Position numbers and translations under genes: made by a program
Origin: Trichoplax sp. H2
Lineage: Eukaryota > Placozoa > Uniplacotomia > Trichoplacea
DNA: 64,000 nucleotides
Direction of reading: 5' to 3'
Assembly: GCA_003344405.1 (NCBI GenBank)
Contig: NOWV01000049.1
Coordinates: 248,001-312,000, forward strand
Notes under the pieces: model-generated
Seen by the model: only the letters and a program-made list of their open reading frames with translations
The model's database searches: none
Told to the model about the DNA's origin: nothing
In this document: piece after piece, positions 12,313 to 23,900 of the stretch
How the letters are laid out: every line of letters begins with the position of its first letter
Numbering within the stretch: the stretch's first letter is position 1

Positions 12313-15023
12313 CAATTTCAATCACGTATTCCCTAGTTGATTTCGTGGATGGAAGTAATGTACACATTACAATAATGCACGCATAAATAATTTCGTTGGC
12401 TGAAGTCGACTTATTCAGTATGGAAAGTAATTATACTGTGTGAGATCATTTTTCATCCTGACAGTAATAAAAATTAATGCCATTTTGCGATTTTAATTAC
12501 AATAATTTAGCCCAGATAGCAGATTGCGCAAGATTACTCGGCAATAAAAAAGTAAAATCAGATGATGAAAATTGATTATAATTGGCAACAGGTTCTACTG
12601 TAATGTATTGATTGTAATTTATTTGATCACTTGGGGCATGCCCGTAGGTATAGTATACAGAGACGGTCCTGTTTTCAACGCGTATAATGTCATGCAGATG
12701 TAATACCTTTCTTAAAGTTCTTTATTTCAATGCTAAGAACATTAGAATCTCCCAAAGGTAATATAGGCATTGTCAAATTAAGATGACTTCAGGCACTAGA
12801 ATAACAATACGATAACAGTGTCTGCAAGATATGGACAAGTCCTCCCTTTTATGATCACAATTACTTCTAGTTTCATCATCTTATAGCAAATTTCTTTAGC
12901 AGTAATTGTTTTATGCGGAAATTTTCTGCGGATCCAGGAAAGTAGGGGAATTTATTGATTCTCTTAAACTATACACAGATCAGCTGTTCTAAGTGTAGAT
13001 ATGCTCTACGTTCTTATAAATTATAAGCGAACTTAAATATGGGCCAGTGCAATTTTCAGAGTTCACAAATAACTACGTCAGCAAAGTAATGGGCGTTCCC
13101 TGCAATGATAGCCAATATTATAAAGTTGAACTCCTACTTGTTCACTTGTTGACTGACCAACATGTATTTAGTACACGATAGTTTTAGAACAAATAAAGAA
13201 AATTGATTCAGTTTTTGATCAAACATCTATCATACAAGAATTTCGTATTTACATACTCTAAACGCATTGGTAGCCGATAGCGATTGCACACATTGCAAAC
13301 ATTTCAATTAATGTCAATTAAACAGGTGCGCCATGCAATAATTTTTAAATCTTGAGAATTTTTTAGATATCATTAGAGATACTTTTCTGTTTGGAATAGA
13401 ACTTTTCTATAAGATTATTAATAGTGTAGATTGAATGCAATATTAGTAATCCCAAGGCTATTTTTAATTTAAATTTTTTGTCTCATTCATGACTATTAAT
13501 CTCTAATTTTTGATACTCGTTTCCACTTTATGAATATGACTTACCGTTCTGCCAAAATATTCGTGTTTAAAATAATATTCGTGGGAACAGGAAACATAAA
13601 ACAATAAACAACATGGGCATAGTGTTATATCAAATTGAATCACGACAATGTATTAACAGTTCAGTTAAATAAACTATATTAATTGCAAAATAATAAGACC
13701 ATTATTATTCAGATCCAGTATACAGGTACAATTGTATATTGTTACTATTAGTTATTGCACATTGAAATTTGTAGACGTAAGGGTACACTACATGAGTGGC
13801 TTTTAAATACTGTTGCAAATTCTGCTGATAATGATGCAGGAACGCAGAGTTAAATGAAAAAAAATTGAATTCCGGCATTTATACTTTAGGGATTAATTGG
13901 ACGATAATTTAGTTTAGTTATTTAATTATATCGATCGGAAATACAATACTGCATTGGAGTTATGAGTATTTAATTTGTTTTGAATGTCCGATGTGATATC
14001 TTTTTCTCTTATTCGTTTTTATTGCTTATAACCTATTCGAAACACGCATTTCTATGCTTAGATTATACAATAATCCTGCTTCTGTAGTGCAATATTTCTG
14101 AAATATCTATCAAACAGATTATAGAAAAAAAAGAACCTAAACGTGTAGTAACATAGCATAATAAGCAAAGTGCGTAATGTAATTAAGTAAACACTATTTT
14201 CTTGCGTTTATTGAGATTCTATATACGTCTGTCGAGGAATTTAAAATGTAACGCCTACAACACCAATGACAACTACTATAGCGATACTACCCTATATTGT
14301 GATGTGCTTTACGATAAAGTCCTAGAAAGCAGTGTTCTCGCCGATATAATGGTTGTAGCAACCATAAATACACTGTAAGCTTTGACCATATGGTGGTATA
14401 ATCAAGCTAATGCGGGGATATTTAGGAGGTTACTAGGCTAAAATCATCGCTAAATAGTTTTTTACTGTATCATGTGATTATTTCATGTACTCTGAAAAGT
14501 ATTTTAACCTAATGTATAGGATTATTGCTCGGCATTAGGTGAGTCCGTGAATTCTAAACTAATTATGATGCATCTACAATAATAAAAATTTTTGATTATA
14601 AATTTCTCATATTAGTACAGTACTTCAGTACATATGAGGCGAAATAAAATTGGATTGTTTCAGCCTTCCTTTTGAAAGACGATTACAGAACGCCTTAGTA
14701 GGCCCTATAGCAATAGTAAGCATGTACAGTTTATAACACAACCCTGCTACATAGAAATTTCTCTGAGCAGAGTTGTCATGCAAGTTCGACCTAATGCGGT
14801 TCACTATTTAATCCATTAGCATGCAATACTCTTTACGCCTATGAGTCATAAATCGTCATGCCGGGTAGAATGATGCATACATGATGGACAGTCAATGAAG
14901 AATTTTATTACAATAAAAATTAGTGGCCGTGTAGTGAAGAAAGAAGAAAAATGATAGAGGTAAATCGTGATTTAGTGAGTCACGGATGGAATAATTGCAG
15001 AATATATTGGCATAATGTCGATG

Positions 15024-15060
15024 GATTACTCATGGATGATTTAGTCATCCATGACTAATC
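15024..15060. repeat. Hairpin with 16-bp arms
   Basis: The left arm GATTACTCATGGATGA pairs with the right arm TCATCCATGACTAATC with a single mismatch and a TTTAG loop. No terminator-like context or gene is adjacent. It could be a remnant of a miniature inverted-repeat element or a folded RNA; neither can be shown from one copy. Confidence 0.7.
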
Positions 15061-15236
15061 TCGATGTTTGCATGATAATAACCGTTCCATAAATTTATAT
15101 AATATGGTCATTACGTCACGCGCAACAGGTACTACTGTATTATGACTAATTTTCATCATATTGTTATTATCGATAGAACAACAACTTAGATCTCTGCATG
15201 TATTTCATATTTTCCGTATCCTCTAGTCCTATACCT

Positions 15237-15525
15237 AGTTTGCAAAGCACCCTAAAGCCCTGATTATCTGATTTTATTGTTAGTTTATTATGATCAACAA
15301 TTAAAATATCTATTAGCTTTCAAGACATCGTAGTGAACTGATTGATGGACTACTGAATATTCCTCTGGGAGCAATTCGAGTCCGTGACTGGTCCTAAACT
15401 CTACGCATGAATATTGAATAATGTAGTCTCGCACAGTTTGCAAAGCAGCTTGAAGCACCGATTATTCGATCTTATTGTTTGTTCCATTGATTATTGTAAT
15501 ATCAATAGCCTTCAAGACATCATAA
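15237..15525 (+). repeat. Diverged direct repeat pair, about 95 bp each
   Basis: Copy A (15237-15335) and copy B (15435-15525) both begin AGTTTGCAAAGCA, carry an alternating GATTATCTGATTTTATTGTT-like core and end TTCAAGACATC. The start-to-start offset is 198 bp and the end offset about 192 bp, so the unit drifted by small indels. The family is unidentified. Confidence 0.7.
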
Positions 15526-16236
15526 TTAAATAGTTGTAACCCACAGGGCTATTTTCTGCTTGCTTACTCCTTACAGCTATTATTGCTGCAGTTGACTTTT
15601 TATTAATTATTTACATGGCTGCATGCTCCGAGCAATGCTTGAGGCTGTTTGCTTGTACGCATGCGTGTAATACAAGTCCAACGGAGGTAGCGACCATTCA
15701 TGCTACACATTGCTAGGGAAGTACTTACGTCTTGGCTATTTAAAGCATTTTGTAAGTAGATATAGGTTAAAATGAACTAATAGACTCATTAAGTCATAGT
15801 ATCGATTGCTTAAGCTGATAAAGGTTTTACAATACGATGAGATTTGATGTAGAGATGTTTTATGGTAGTATTAAAAGGAAGGATGATGATAAAAATGAGC
15901 TAATGTGTAATGATGGTAAAGATGAGCTGATGTATTTGCAGCCTATGCCATGCAATTCGTATACATTGCACATCCAGATCACATACTATCTACAACAAGA
16001 AGTATGACTACAATTGATCGATAGCATACAGTATAACAAATTGATTTATATATTGCACAGTACTGTACTTTATACTGTACAATTGACATTGCTGACAATT
16101 CTGAACTTAACCACTTGGTCAATGTGCGAAGCTAAACATCATTTCGTATACTGTAACCAATAGACGTGTACTCATTTTGTAGCATTTTCAAGGCCCCAGT
16201 ACATTATACAAATCTTGGACATTAATTTGAGTTGAA

Positions 16237-18229
16237 ATGTCTACCAGTTTAATCGAAGCTGCAAAGAGAGCTGCAGCTATAGCTGCGGTTGATGCCCATG
16301 TTAAAGTAAGTGATGACATTAATTAACTTTGCATATCGTAAAAATTGTACCAGCAAATATTGTCAACGGATGACTTGCAGCGACAGTGGTTGCATTGGAT
16401 AACACAATATCAAATTCTTGTAATGTCTTCAAAGAATAATCAGGTTGTCGGTATTGGAAGTGGCTCCACAATTGTATATGCTGTACGTCGATTAGGTATG
16501 CAACTACTATGTTTGTAATGAATGGAATTCGATGTTACAAATTACTGTAATACATTGAAAATGAGTTTTAGCTCATATATTGCATCTTAATGAAAGATAT
16601 ACAATAGCTAGGAATCGTTTAATTTAATTATGCAGTAAATAACACCAGTTAACATTGCAATTCCTATAACCGCAAATAATATGCCTTGTTTGTACACTCA
16701 ATAGCTGAGCGAATGACTGATGAAAACTTGCAAATTGTCTGCATCCCTACGTCCTTTCAGGTTAAGCTAGCAAGATCTTTACAATATTTACCATACATAC
16801 TTTTTGAACAACATTGTTGCAGCAGCAAGACGTCAAAATTTTTTAGGAGTTGCAAACATTATCTAACATTTTAAGTGATTTGACGTTATTATTTTCCACA
16901 GGCCCGGCAGTTAATTATAGAAAATAAGCTGACTTTAAGTGATCTGGAAAGACACCCTCAAGTAAGCTACTTGATCTACTATATACTGATTGTATTGGTA
17001 ATAAAGACGAAAAAATTTTCACTCTATTCCATATCACTTACAATAATCGAGAAACTCTTTCGTTTAAAAAGCTTGATGTAGCTATCGATGGAGCTGATGA
17101 GGTCGATGATTACCTAAATTGTATAAAGGGTGGCGGGTAAGAAATGGAACTATAACCAAGTCTGTAAATAACAGATGTATAAATTTACTCATATACTGTA
17201 ATCTTATCATCGATACTTAATTACGGTATACTGTAATATGAAGTGTTATGATACACCTATGGCTTCAAAAATTTGGTTTATTTTATCTCTATCTTTTCTA
17301 GGGGATGCCACACACTAGAAAAGATTATAGCATCATCTGCGAAGAAATTTATTGTGATAGCAGATTACCGGTAAGCATGCGTAATCCAGTAATGGACCTT
17401 TTTCGTTTTTAGCAACTAAAGTTTGATGAAAATTTGCTATGAAGTAACTATTTGCATTTTACGTATACTTACTCTACTAGTAAAGATTCAAAGACCCTTG
17501 GAGAGAAAGTACTGGTGATATAATGCATTTCGTAAATGTTGCAACTGCTTTATAGCTCATGTTCTCTTTCTCCGAATTTGTTTCGGTTAGTGGACTAAAG
17601 GCATTCCAGTTGAGGTACTACCGTTTGCTTATGCGACAGTTAAAGCAAAAATTCATAAATTTGGTGGAACGCCCGTACTACGAATGGCGATTAATAAAGC
17701 AGTAATGCAATCTACAATTTCTGAAATTTTAGTATAATCTTAGTATTACGACCGAAACAATGTTTAATCCTTTGCTATATCTAATTGATACTGATATAAT
17801 TCTGATTAATGTATAGGGACCAGTCGTAACTGATAGTGGAAATTTTATCTTAGATGTCACCTTTAATTCTGTGAGTGCAGTTTACAGCGTATAAAACCCT
17901 TAAATATTATTGCTTTTATAGCCAGTTTCTGGCCGAAACAGTACGTATTTTGGTCAAATTTTCGTTTTGTACTTTTATTGTATTGTGTTATTATAGGCTA
18001 TGGACTGGTCCAAGACAAATCAAGATTTAACCATGATACCTGGTATACTCTCACTTTATTTTATTTAATGAATAGCGTAGGTCCTTTAATATTGTCCCAT
18101 GAGCTAATCTTATTACGATTATTACTAATAACAGGAGTTGTTGATACCGGACTATTTGTCGGAATGGCCGAAAAGGCCTACTTTGGTATGGAAGATGGTA
18201 ATGTAAAATCTAGAGATCGACCAACTTAA
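16237..18229 (+). CDS. rpia: Ribose-5-phosphate isomerase A, 11 exons, 234 aa
   Basis: Cytosolic enzyme that interconverts ribose 5-phosphate and ribulose 5-phosphate in the non-oxidative pentose phosphate pathway. Exons: 16237-16305, 16444-16495, 16705-16760, 16902-16961, 17072-17136, 17302-17370, 17481-17508, 17591-17701, 17817-17870, 17997-18042, 18135-18229; they sum to 705 nt in one frame. Family motifs are all present: GIGSGST (26-32, phosphate loop), DGADEVD (85-91, catalytic aspartates), KGGGGCHTLEK (98-108, Lys and Glu corresponding to the bacterial catalytic pair), PVEVLPFA, and [11 protein letters not shown] near the C-terminus. The start begins [13 protein letters not shown], typical of RpiA without a transit peptide. 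Introns are 71-209 bp. An AATAAA signal sits 60 bp after the stop (18289-18294). Nothing is missing or broken. Confidence 0.96.
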
Positions 18230-18249
18230 AATGGATCTATCCACTTTGT

Positions 18250-18960
18250 TATATAATTAAATCTGATTGTGTTTGTAATGTACAACATAATAAAACTAAT
18301 ATACTGGTATCATGAAAAACTGTAATTACCGTTTGCCGAATTACAGTTTCAACGATTGTTGAGAATATGTATGCAGTATTTATAGAATCATCTGATACTA
18401 TTGTGATTTTTTTCCATAACTCAAGCTTATTGACTTCCGCCTGAGATGGATCTGCCAGTATTCTCTACAATATACACTATTTCATATAGGGTAGATTAAA
18501 ACATTTTACTTTTACTTTTCTCCATTCGTAACACAATAGAATTTAGAATCTAGATTGGCTTTTGTAATAAAGTGATATAACAAAATGATTCGGATGCACG
18601 TACTATGTGAATTTGACTTAGAACAGGTAAAGCTGTATAATGTGCACGTATTTCCATTACTTTAAGTCGACTTTGAGTCTTATCTCCAGTCAAAATATTT
18701 TTATCATCTGTATGGAAATGCTTCGCCAAAATTCTTAAAATCGACGAGCATGACAATATGGCAATATACATTTTATGGTCAATCTATTTTTTGGAATGAT
18801 TGTAAATTTGTTAGTGTTATCTTCCGAATAAGATTCCTGTATCGTTGCCGAACTTTTAACCTATCGACCGAAAAATCCACATCATCTTCCGCTGTTCTTG
18901 GTCATCAGTCATCTGTGCATTTATCCATAAATTTGATACACTTTAACTTATGGAGCTATT
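18250..18960 (-). other. Coding-like open stretches antisense to the RPIA 3' flank
   Basis: Minus-strand reading shows three protein-like segments: about 18895-18785 (VDFSVDRLKVRQRYRNLIRK), 18783-18550 (RLKVMEIRAHYTALPVL) and about 18448-18250 (ADPSQAEVNKLELWKKIT). The first overlaps a different frame of the second, and no set of GT-AG introns could be found that joins them, so a working gene model was not obtained. No family is recognised. It could be a small convergent gene, a decayed pseudogene, or chance. Confidence 0.28.
18289..18294 (+). terminator. Polyadenylation signal AATAAA of the RPIA gene
   Basis: Canonical AATAAA hexamer 60 bp downstream of the RPIA stop codon and on its strand. 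It is a plausible 3' end signal; the cleavage site itself cannot be seen. Confidence 0.6.
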
Positions 18961-19818
18961 TCATCAATAGCTAATCCATCGGTCTATTAAAGTTGTACAT
19001 ATAAGTACCGTCATTTAATATTACAGTACTATTGTCTATTTAGCAATGTTTAGTTTAAGTTTTATGTTTTGGTTCCATGTGCACTATTTCTGATGAAAAG
19101 TTTACGCTTTCTGATTCTTTTGATACCTGCAGGTTGCAAGGATCGTACTGAGTTGTGTCTCCATCAATTGCATAAATGAATAATGATAGTATAAATATCA
19201 ATAAAGTCTATTCTTAAGTAGTAGCATTACTTTCTTTATTTTCTCCACACTACCTGGTAATATTCCTATTTTAAATAACCTAAGCAATTGCTAGGGTACA
19301 GTATAATCATATAAAGGAAAACTTATTTCTATGTAATTTACTATTGTATTGATTGTGCTGATTTTAAACTTTTAAGCAGCATACATATGTATGCAGTACT
19401 GTGGTCTATTTTAATACCCGGTACTGTTTTTCATCGTACAGTCCTTAATAACTCAGTTTTGCTCATTGTAAGATATTTTTTCTATAATTTAGCTCAGACT
19501 GCGACATTAGTAGTTGAAAATGAAGTATTTTAACCCCCTTGATGATCTTACATACATCTATTCATCACTATCAAATAAATAGAAATACGCATGTAATATA
19601 GCCTTCAATGAGTATTGTAAATGAATTTCCTTCAATGCGTCAAACATGCACTCACTGAAATATAGCCTCCACAGTTAATTTCAGGTAGAGCATAGAGCAA
19701 ACGATTAAAAAACTACAATCTAACTGCAAATAATAATTTACAGTTGCCAATCATATTTATCATAGTTAATAGGTTGAAATGATCTTCTGTGTAGGTTATA
19801 AAATCCTACTAGTAACAT

Positions 19819-20993
19819 ATGTTCGATCGTTTCAGTTTCAACGTTAAGCTAAGCCGCATGCTCAATCTTATTTTAAGAGTAGATCAAGACAAAATGGCTT
19901 CCGAAAGCTTAGAGCTCTACATAGCGGCTTTTAGCGTGTTTGTAGCACCAATTTTAGTCGTGATTTGCCTACGTTTGGCCAAATATCTAAAATTTTCCGA
20001 TCAAAATGATAAAAATATAGTTCTGATTGGTTGTGATACGGATTGTGGTCAAGCATTACTGCAACAGCTACTGCAACACCGCGGCCATATATTCGCAACG
20101 TATAAAGATGAAGACAAAATGAAAGATTTATTACCTGATTCTCCTTCGAATATTACATTCATGAAATTAGATCCCAATGAAACAGATGAAATTGACAATA
20201 CAATTAAAGCCATAACTAAAGAGCAAATGCAATATGGTAGTATTTGGACTCTCATTAATTTAACAGGTAATGGTATTTGCAATGCTGCAGCTGAATGGTG
20301 TCCAAAGGAAATTTACTTGAACTCTGCGGATGATAACCTATGGGCATCTGTTGAGGTTATAAGAAGATTTTTGCCTGTTATTAAAGAGTCTCGTGGAAGA
20401 ATAATACAGTTAGGGTGTTCATCGGCTACAACGATGAGTCGAAAAACCATAGCTTATTGTGTAGCCAAAGCATCATTAAGAGCCTTTATTGAGAGCTTAA
20501 GTATAGAGATGAAACGCTATAGCGTTTCGGTCCACTGGATAGAATTAAAATCATGCTATGAACAATACGAGGAAGAAACTAATGAAGCACGAATTGACCG
20601 ATGCAAACAGCAATTCTGGAATGAAATCAGTAGTCTAGCCAAATTAAAATTCAATCAGCAATTTTATGACACATGTAAGTTTACTCGGAAAGCCTAAAAT
20701 TAATTTAAGTAATAAGAGCTACTGTATTGTTTAGAAAATTACAATTTAGTGTACACCAATCCTTAGATGCTGGTCTAATTTGGAAGCAACTTAATCCTTC
20801 TTAATATAGTGTGGTAGACTTCTACCCGGGATCGTTTAAAATAAACTCTCAGTAATTTTTAAAATTATCCTTAGTTGTTACAGATTATTCTCGCAAAAAT
20901 CAAGCATACTTCAAGATGAATATCCATAAAATCATGTGGGCAATAGAAAATGCAATTTTTAGCTTTAATCCCAGTGATGTATATACAGTTTAG
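19819..20993 (+). CDS. Membrane-anchored short-chain dehydrogenase/reductase (RDH/HSD17B6/BDH1-like), 2 exons
   Basis: Predicted NAD(P)-dependent oxidoreductase of the SDR family group that acts on retinoids or steroids; the substrate is unknown. Exons 19819-20674 and 20884-20993 join at ACA-T|AT (donor GTAAGT, acceptor ACAG) to give 321 aa. The in-frame ATG at 19894 (AAAATGG context) would give 296 aa and is perhaps the better start. A hydrophobic anchor spans about 35-52. The Rossmann segment reads NIVLIGCDTDCGQALLQQL (66-84), the active site YCVAKAS has Tyr213 and Lys217, with Ser201/Ser202 upstream. Exon 2 restores the family C-terminal segment (IMWAIENAIFSFNPSDVYTV). Oddities: the second glycine of TGxxxGxG is aspartate, NNAG is NLTG, and the last 20 or so residues of the family are absent unless a further exon follows. 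It lies 1.6 kb downstream of RPIA on the same strand. Confidence 0.85.
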
Positions 20994-23900
20994 GTCTATA
21001 GTCTGCAAATCATGGTAGACAGAAGTTCAATAACCGCAAGATGATGCAAACTGCTTATTTTCTGCATATTAACATTTATATTAAGGATATACATATAATC
21101 AAGTTTAGTTTCCACACTATCGACGAAGGTTCATTTTCACTTCTTATCTGAACTAACCAGCTCAATTTTGTAAATTGAATAAAATGGAAGTTAGCTTTAT
21201 TTATAAAACATTGAAATTCCGGCTGTATTATAAATTATAAATGGCGCAGTAAAGTTCACTATTTAAAGCTTCATTTATCCTTTCAATAACTATCTTTCGG
21301 TGAGACAATTACTTTGCTATTGAATACTTTAGAAGATAACTCTAGAAGAGTGAAAATAATAGCAAGTCATTATCGTATAGAAAATAAACGTATTCTCTAA
21401 CTGCCTTTGCCTAAGGCGCCTACGCCAAAGATTCGATAGGAATTGCAAAGTTAAAATGGAGTTAAATCGCACGATATTTATCTATATTACTGGTGAGGTA
21501 TTTAAAATGAAAATCTACTCCTAATGATAAGCCAATAGTATTACTGTAACACTATTAGTATTATCCAATAGGGCATAAGAAACTACTCAGATGAAATAAT
21601 TCCTAAATCTAAAAATTTAACTTCGATATTAGTTTGTTCATCATTATCTCTGCACGTGATATTTTAACAAACTCTTATTTCTTGACTATTTCGTAACAAG
21701 TATGATTTCAATGCATTTCAATTTTTTAGCCATGGGTTATTTACATTTCTCAATTTAGCGGTGTACGTCATAAAAAATTTTCATTCTGTATTTTATGTGT
21801 GTTCGACAGCAAAGATTTTCAGAAGGTTATTTAATCATAACGAACAATTGCATTCATTCATGATTAATTTTCTTTTCATTGCCTGATCGGGAGCAGCCTA
21901 TGTAGTAAATTATTCAATGCTATTTTCTATCAATTATCGATATATTAACAGCCAAGGTACCTCTATTATATTATCTCAATAATAACATCACTTATAGGGA
22001 TCGATAAATTATTAAATAGTACATAAAACTGAATTATATTCTGACGATTACCTAAGATACTTCGGTTCGGATTAACAAATACCGTATATAATTAATAGAT
22101 CTTTGTTTGTACAGTAGCTAGCTGAAATTAGTATTATCGTCTTTGGAATTAGCACGGTACAGGAAAGTAGTGATACTTGATGAAATTCGGCTATTAAGAA
22201 CTGTATATTTATAGCATAGTAGTTAAAGAGCAGTTTCATCACAGAAAATGGATTCTTCATTGAAAATAACACATTAAAACAAAGCCTAGAAGTAGAGCTA
22301 AAAATAACAGTGACCATTAGCAAGAGCATTCAATTCATTTTTTAATTCATATCATGTACTTCCATAATGTTATAGTTTACGTAATATGTAAAACAGGAAG
22401 TAAATGATATATCATCTTTTTCTTGATTATCAAGACTAACCTGTCGTAAAAACAGCGTAATCTTGCTGTAAAAGAACATTATTAGATAATAGATGCCATA
22501 TCGATGTAATGCTAATCGCTAAATAACGAAAAAATTTCCATCATTATCCTAGATAAGGATGGTCGCCTTCAAAAATATTAAATTCATGTTTGAATTATAG
22601 TCGTACATAGTTGAAGTATCACAGTTTTACTTAAAATAGGAACAAATTTGAACAATAGCCATTCCATGTGAGGTATAGATTAAACGAAATAATGTTACTA
22701 AGCTGTTCAAATCATAACTTTAATCATACAAGATTTTCATTTCTTCCTGAAAATAAAATGATCTAATATCCAATATTCCTCCAATATAATACGATAACAA
22801 TTATTAAAGCTACGGCATCATACTTTTAGCCATTCTGTCCTGCAATGGTAAACTCAGTCCCAAACACGAGAAACTAATTAATTTCTACAGCCTTAGGTAT
22901 GGGTCATCACCTATAATATCAACCACTGTTATACTTCTGTTTTAAGCATTTAATTTCAGCTATCGCTACTAATTTCAGAAAAGGGCTAAGGCTAACGGTG
23001 TCAGAGAGCTATACAAGCGATATTTCGATTCACTAAGGTAAATCGAAATTTACATTCAAAATCTCCACCCTGATAGAGTTAAATCATTTAATATTCATAC
23101 CACTACAAAGAAAAGATGGTCAATTTTCAAAAGCTTCAAGTTCCTAAATATTAATATACGTGTACATTATCCATTAAAATTTTTATCCGTTAGTTTTCAC
23201 CAAGTAATTTTTAACAGGTCACGTAAATGGACTCTTTTGCAACTATGAAATCGAACCATTGGAAACCTCGATTCCTAAAGTAATGTTGTTATGGCCATGT
23301 ATAAAATGTTATTTTTTGTGTGGGCTAGTTTACTAACAACGTTGCAGTTCTTGATTTTAAGTCTTCTATTTAGCGAAATACACCGACAGTGTACCGCTAG
23401 GTTGACTCATTATGGATAATATTCTATTATTACCATAGCACTAAATAGTCAGAAATAACATAACACGCTGAAGCATTAATAATGTATCTATTAATGGCTT
23501 ATTTACTCATGTAAAATTCAATAGCTTGCACCTGCTATGATTGTCTTTAAAAAGACTTGAAAATCAAAATTACCATCATAATACCAATAATGCGCTAGTT
23601 TACGTAATAAAAATTTAAACAAGTAATCATATAGTTATCTGTATAATTTTTTCTTTTAAACGACAATACCAGTTTAATACTACGGTCTATCTATCTAATT
23701 ATCGTTAGCCTATAATTGCAATGCATTTGATTGTAAATCAAGAATGTTGAGTCAACAAATATGTTAGCAATAGTTAATGTTTGTCATTTTTCCCTAAAAT
23801 CATTGTTTCGATGATTAATTGACAACAAATTATAGACTATGTTCGCATTTATATATAGTATAAAAAATGTACTACCAGCCAAATCCACACTGTAGTTATT

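Larger units (their letters stand above)
9805..16236. other. Intergenic stretch between the divergent COE and RPIA genes
   Basis: About 6.4 kb separates the COE start (minus) from the RPIA start (plus), so it must hold both promoters. No conserved protein was recognised. It holds a TTAA microsatellite (11009-11028), hairpins at 12290-12312 and 15024-15060, a diverged repeat pair at 15237-15335 and 15435-15525, and a roughly 60-codon open stretch at about 14206-14387 with no start codon. No TATA box was assigned to either gene. Confidence 0.5.

Noticed and set aside
17922-17940. Possible 19-bp micro-exon in RPIA
   Set aside because: Including it breaks the frame; skipping it gives the exact family length between NFILD and MIPG.
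17978-18229. Single 83-aa ORF at the end of RPIA
   Set aside because: It reads through an intron; only the first and last parts, in shifted frames, are RPIA exons 10 and 11.
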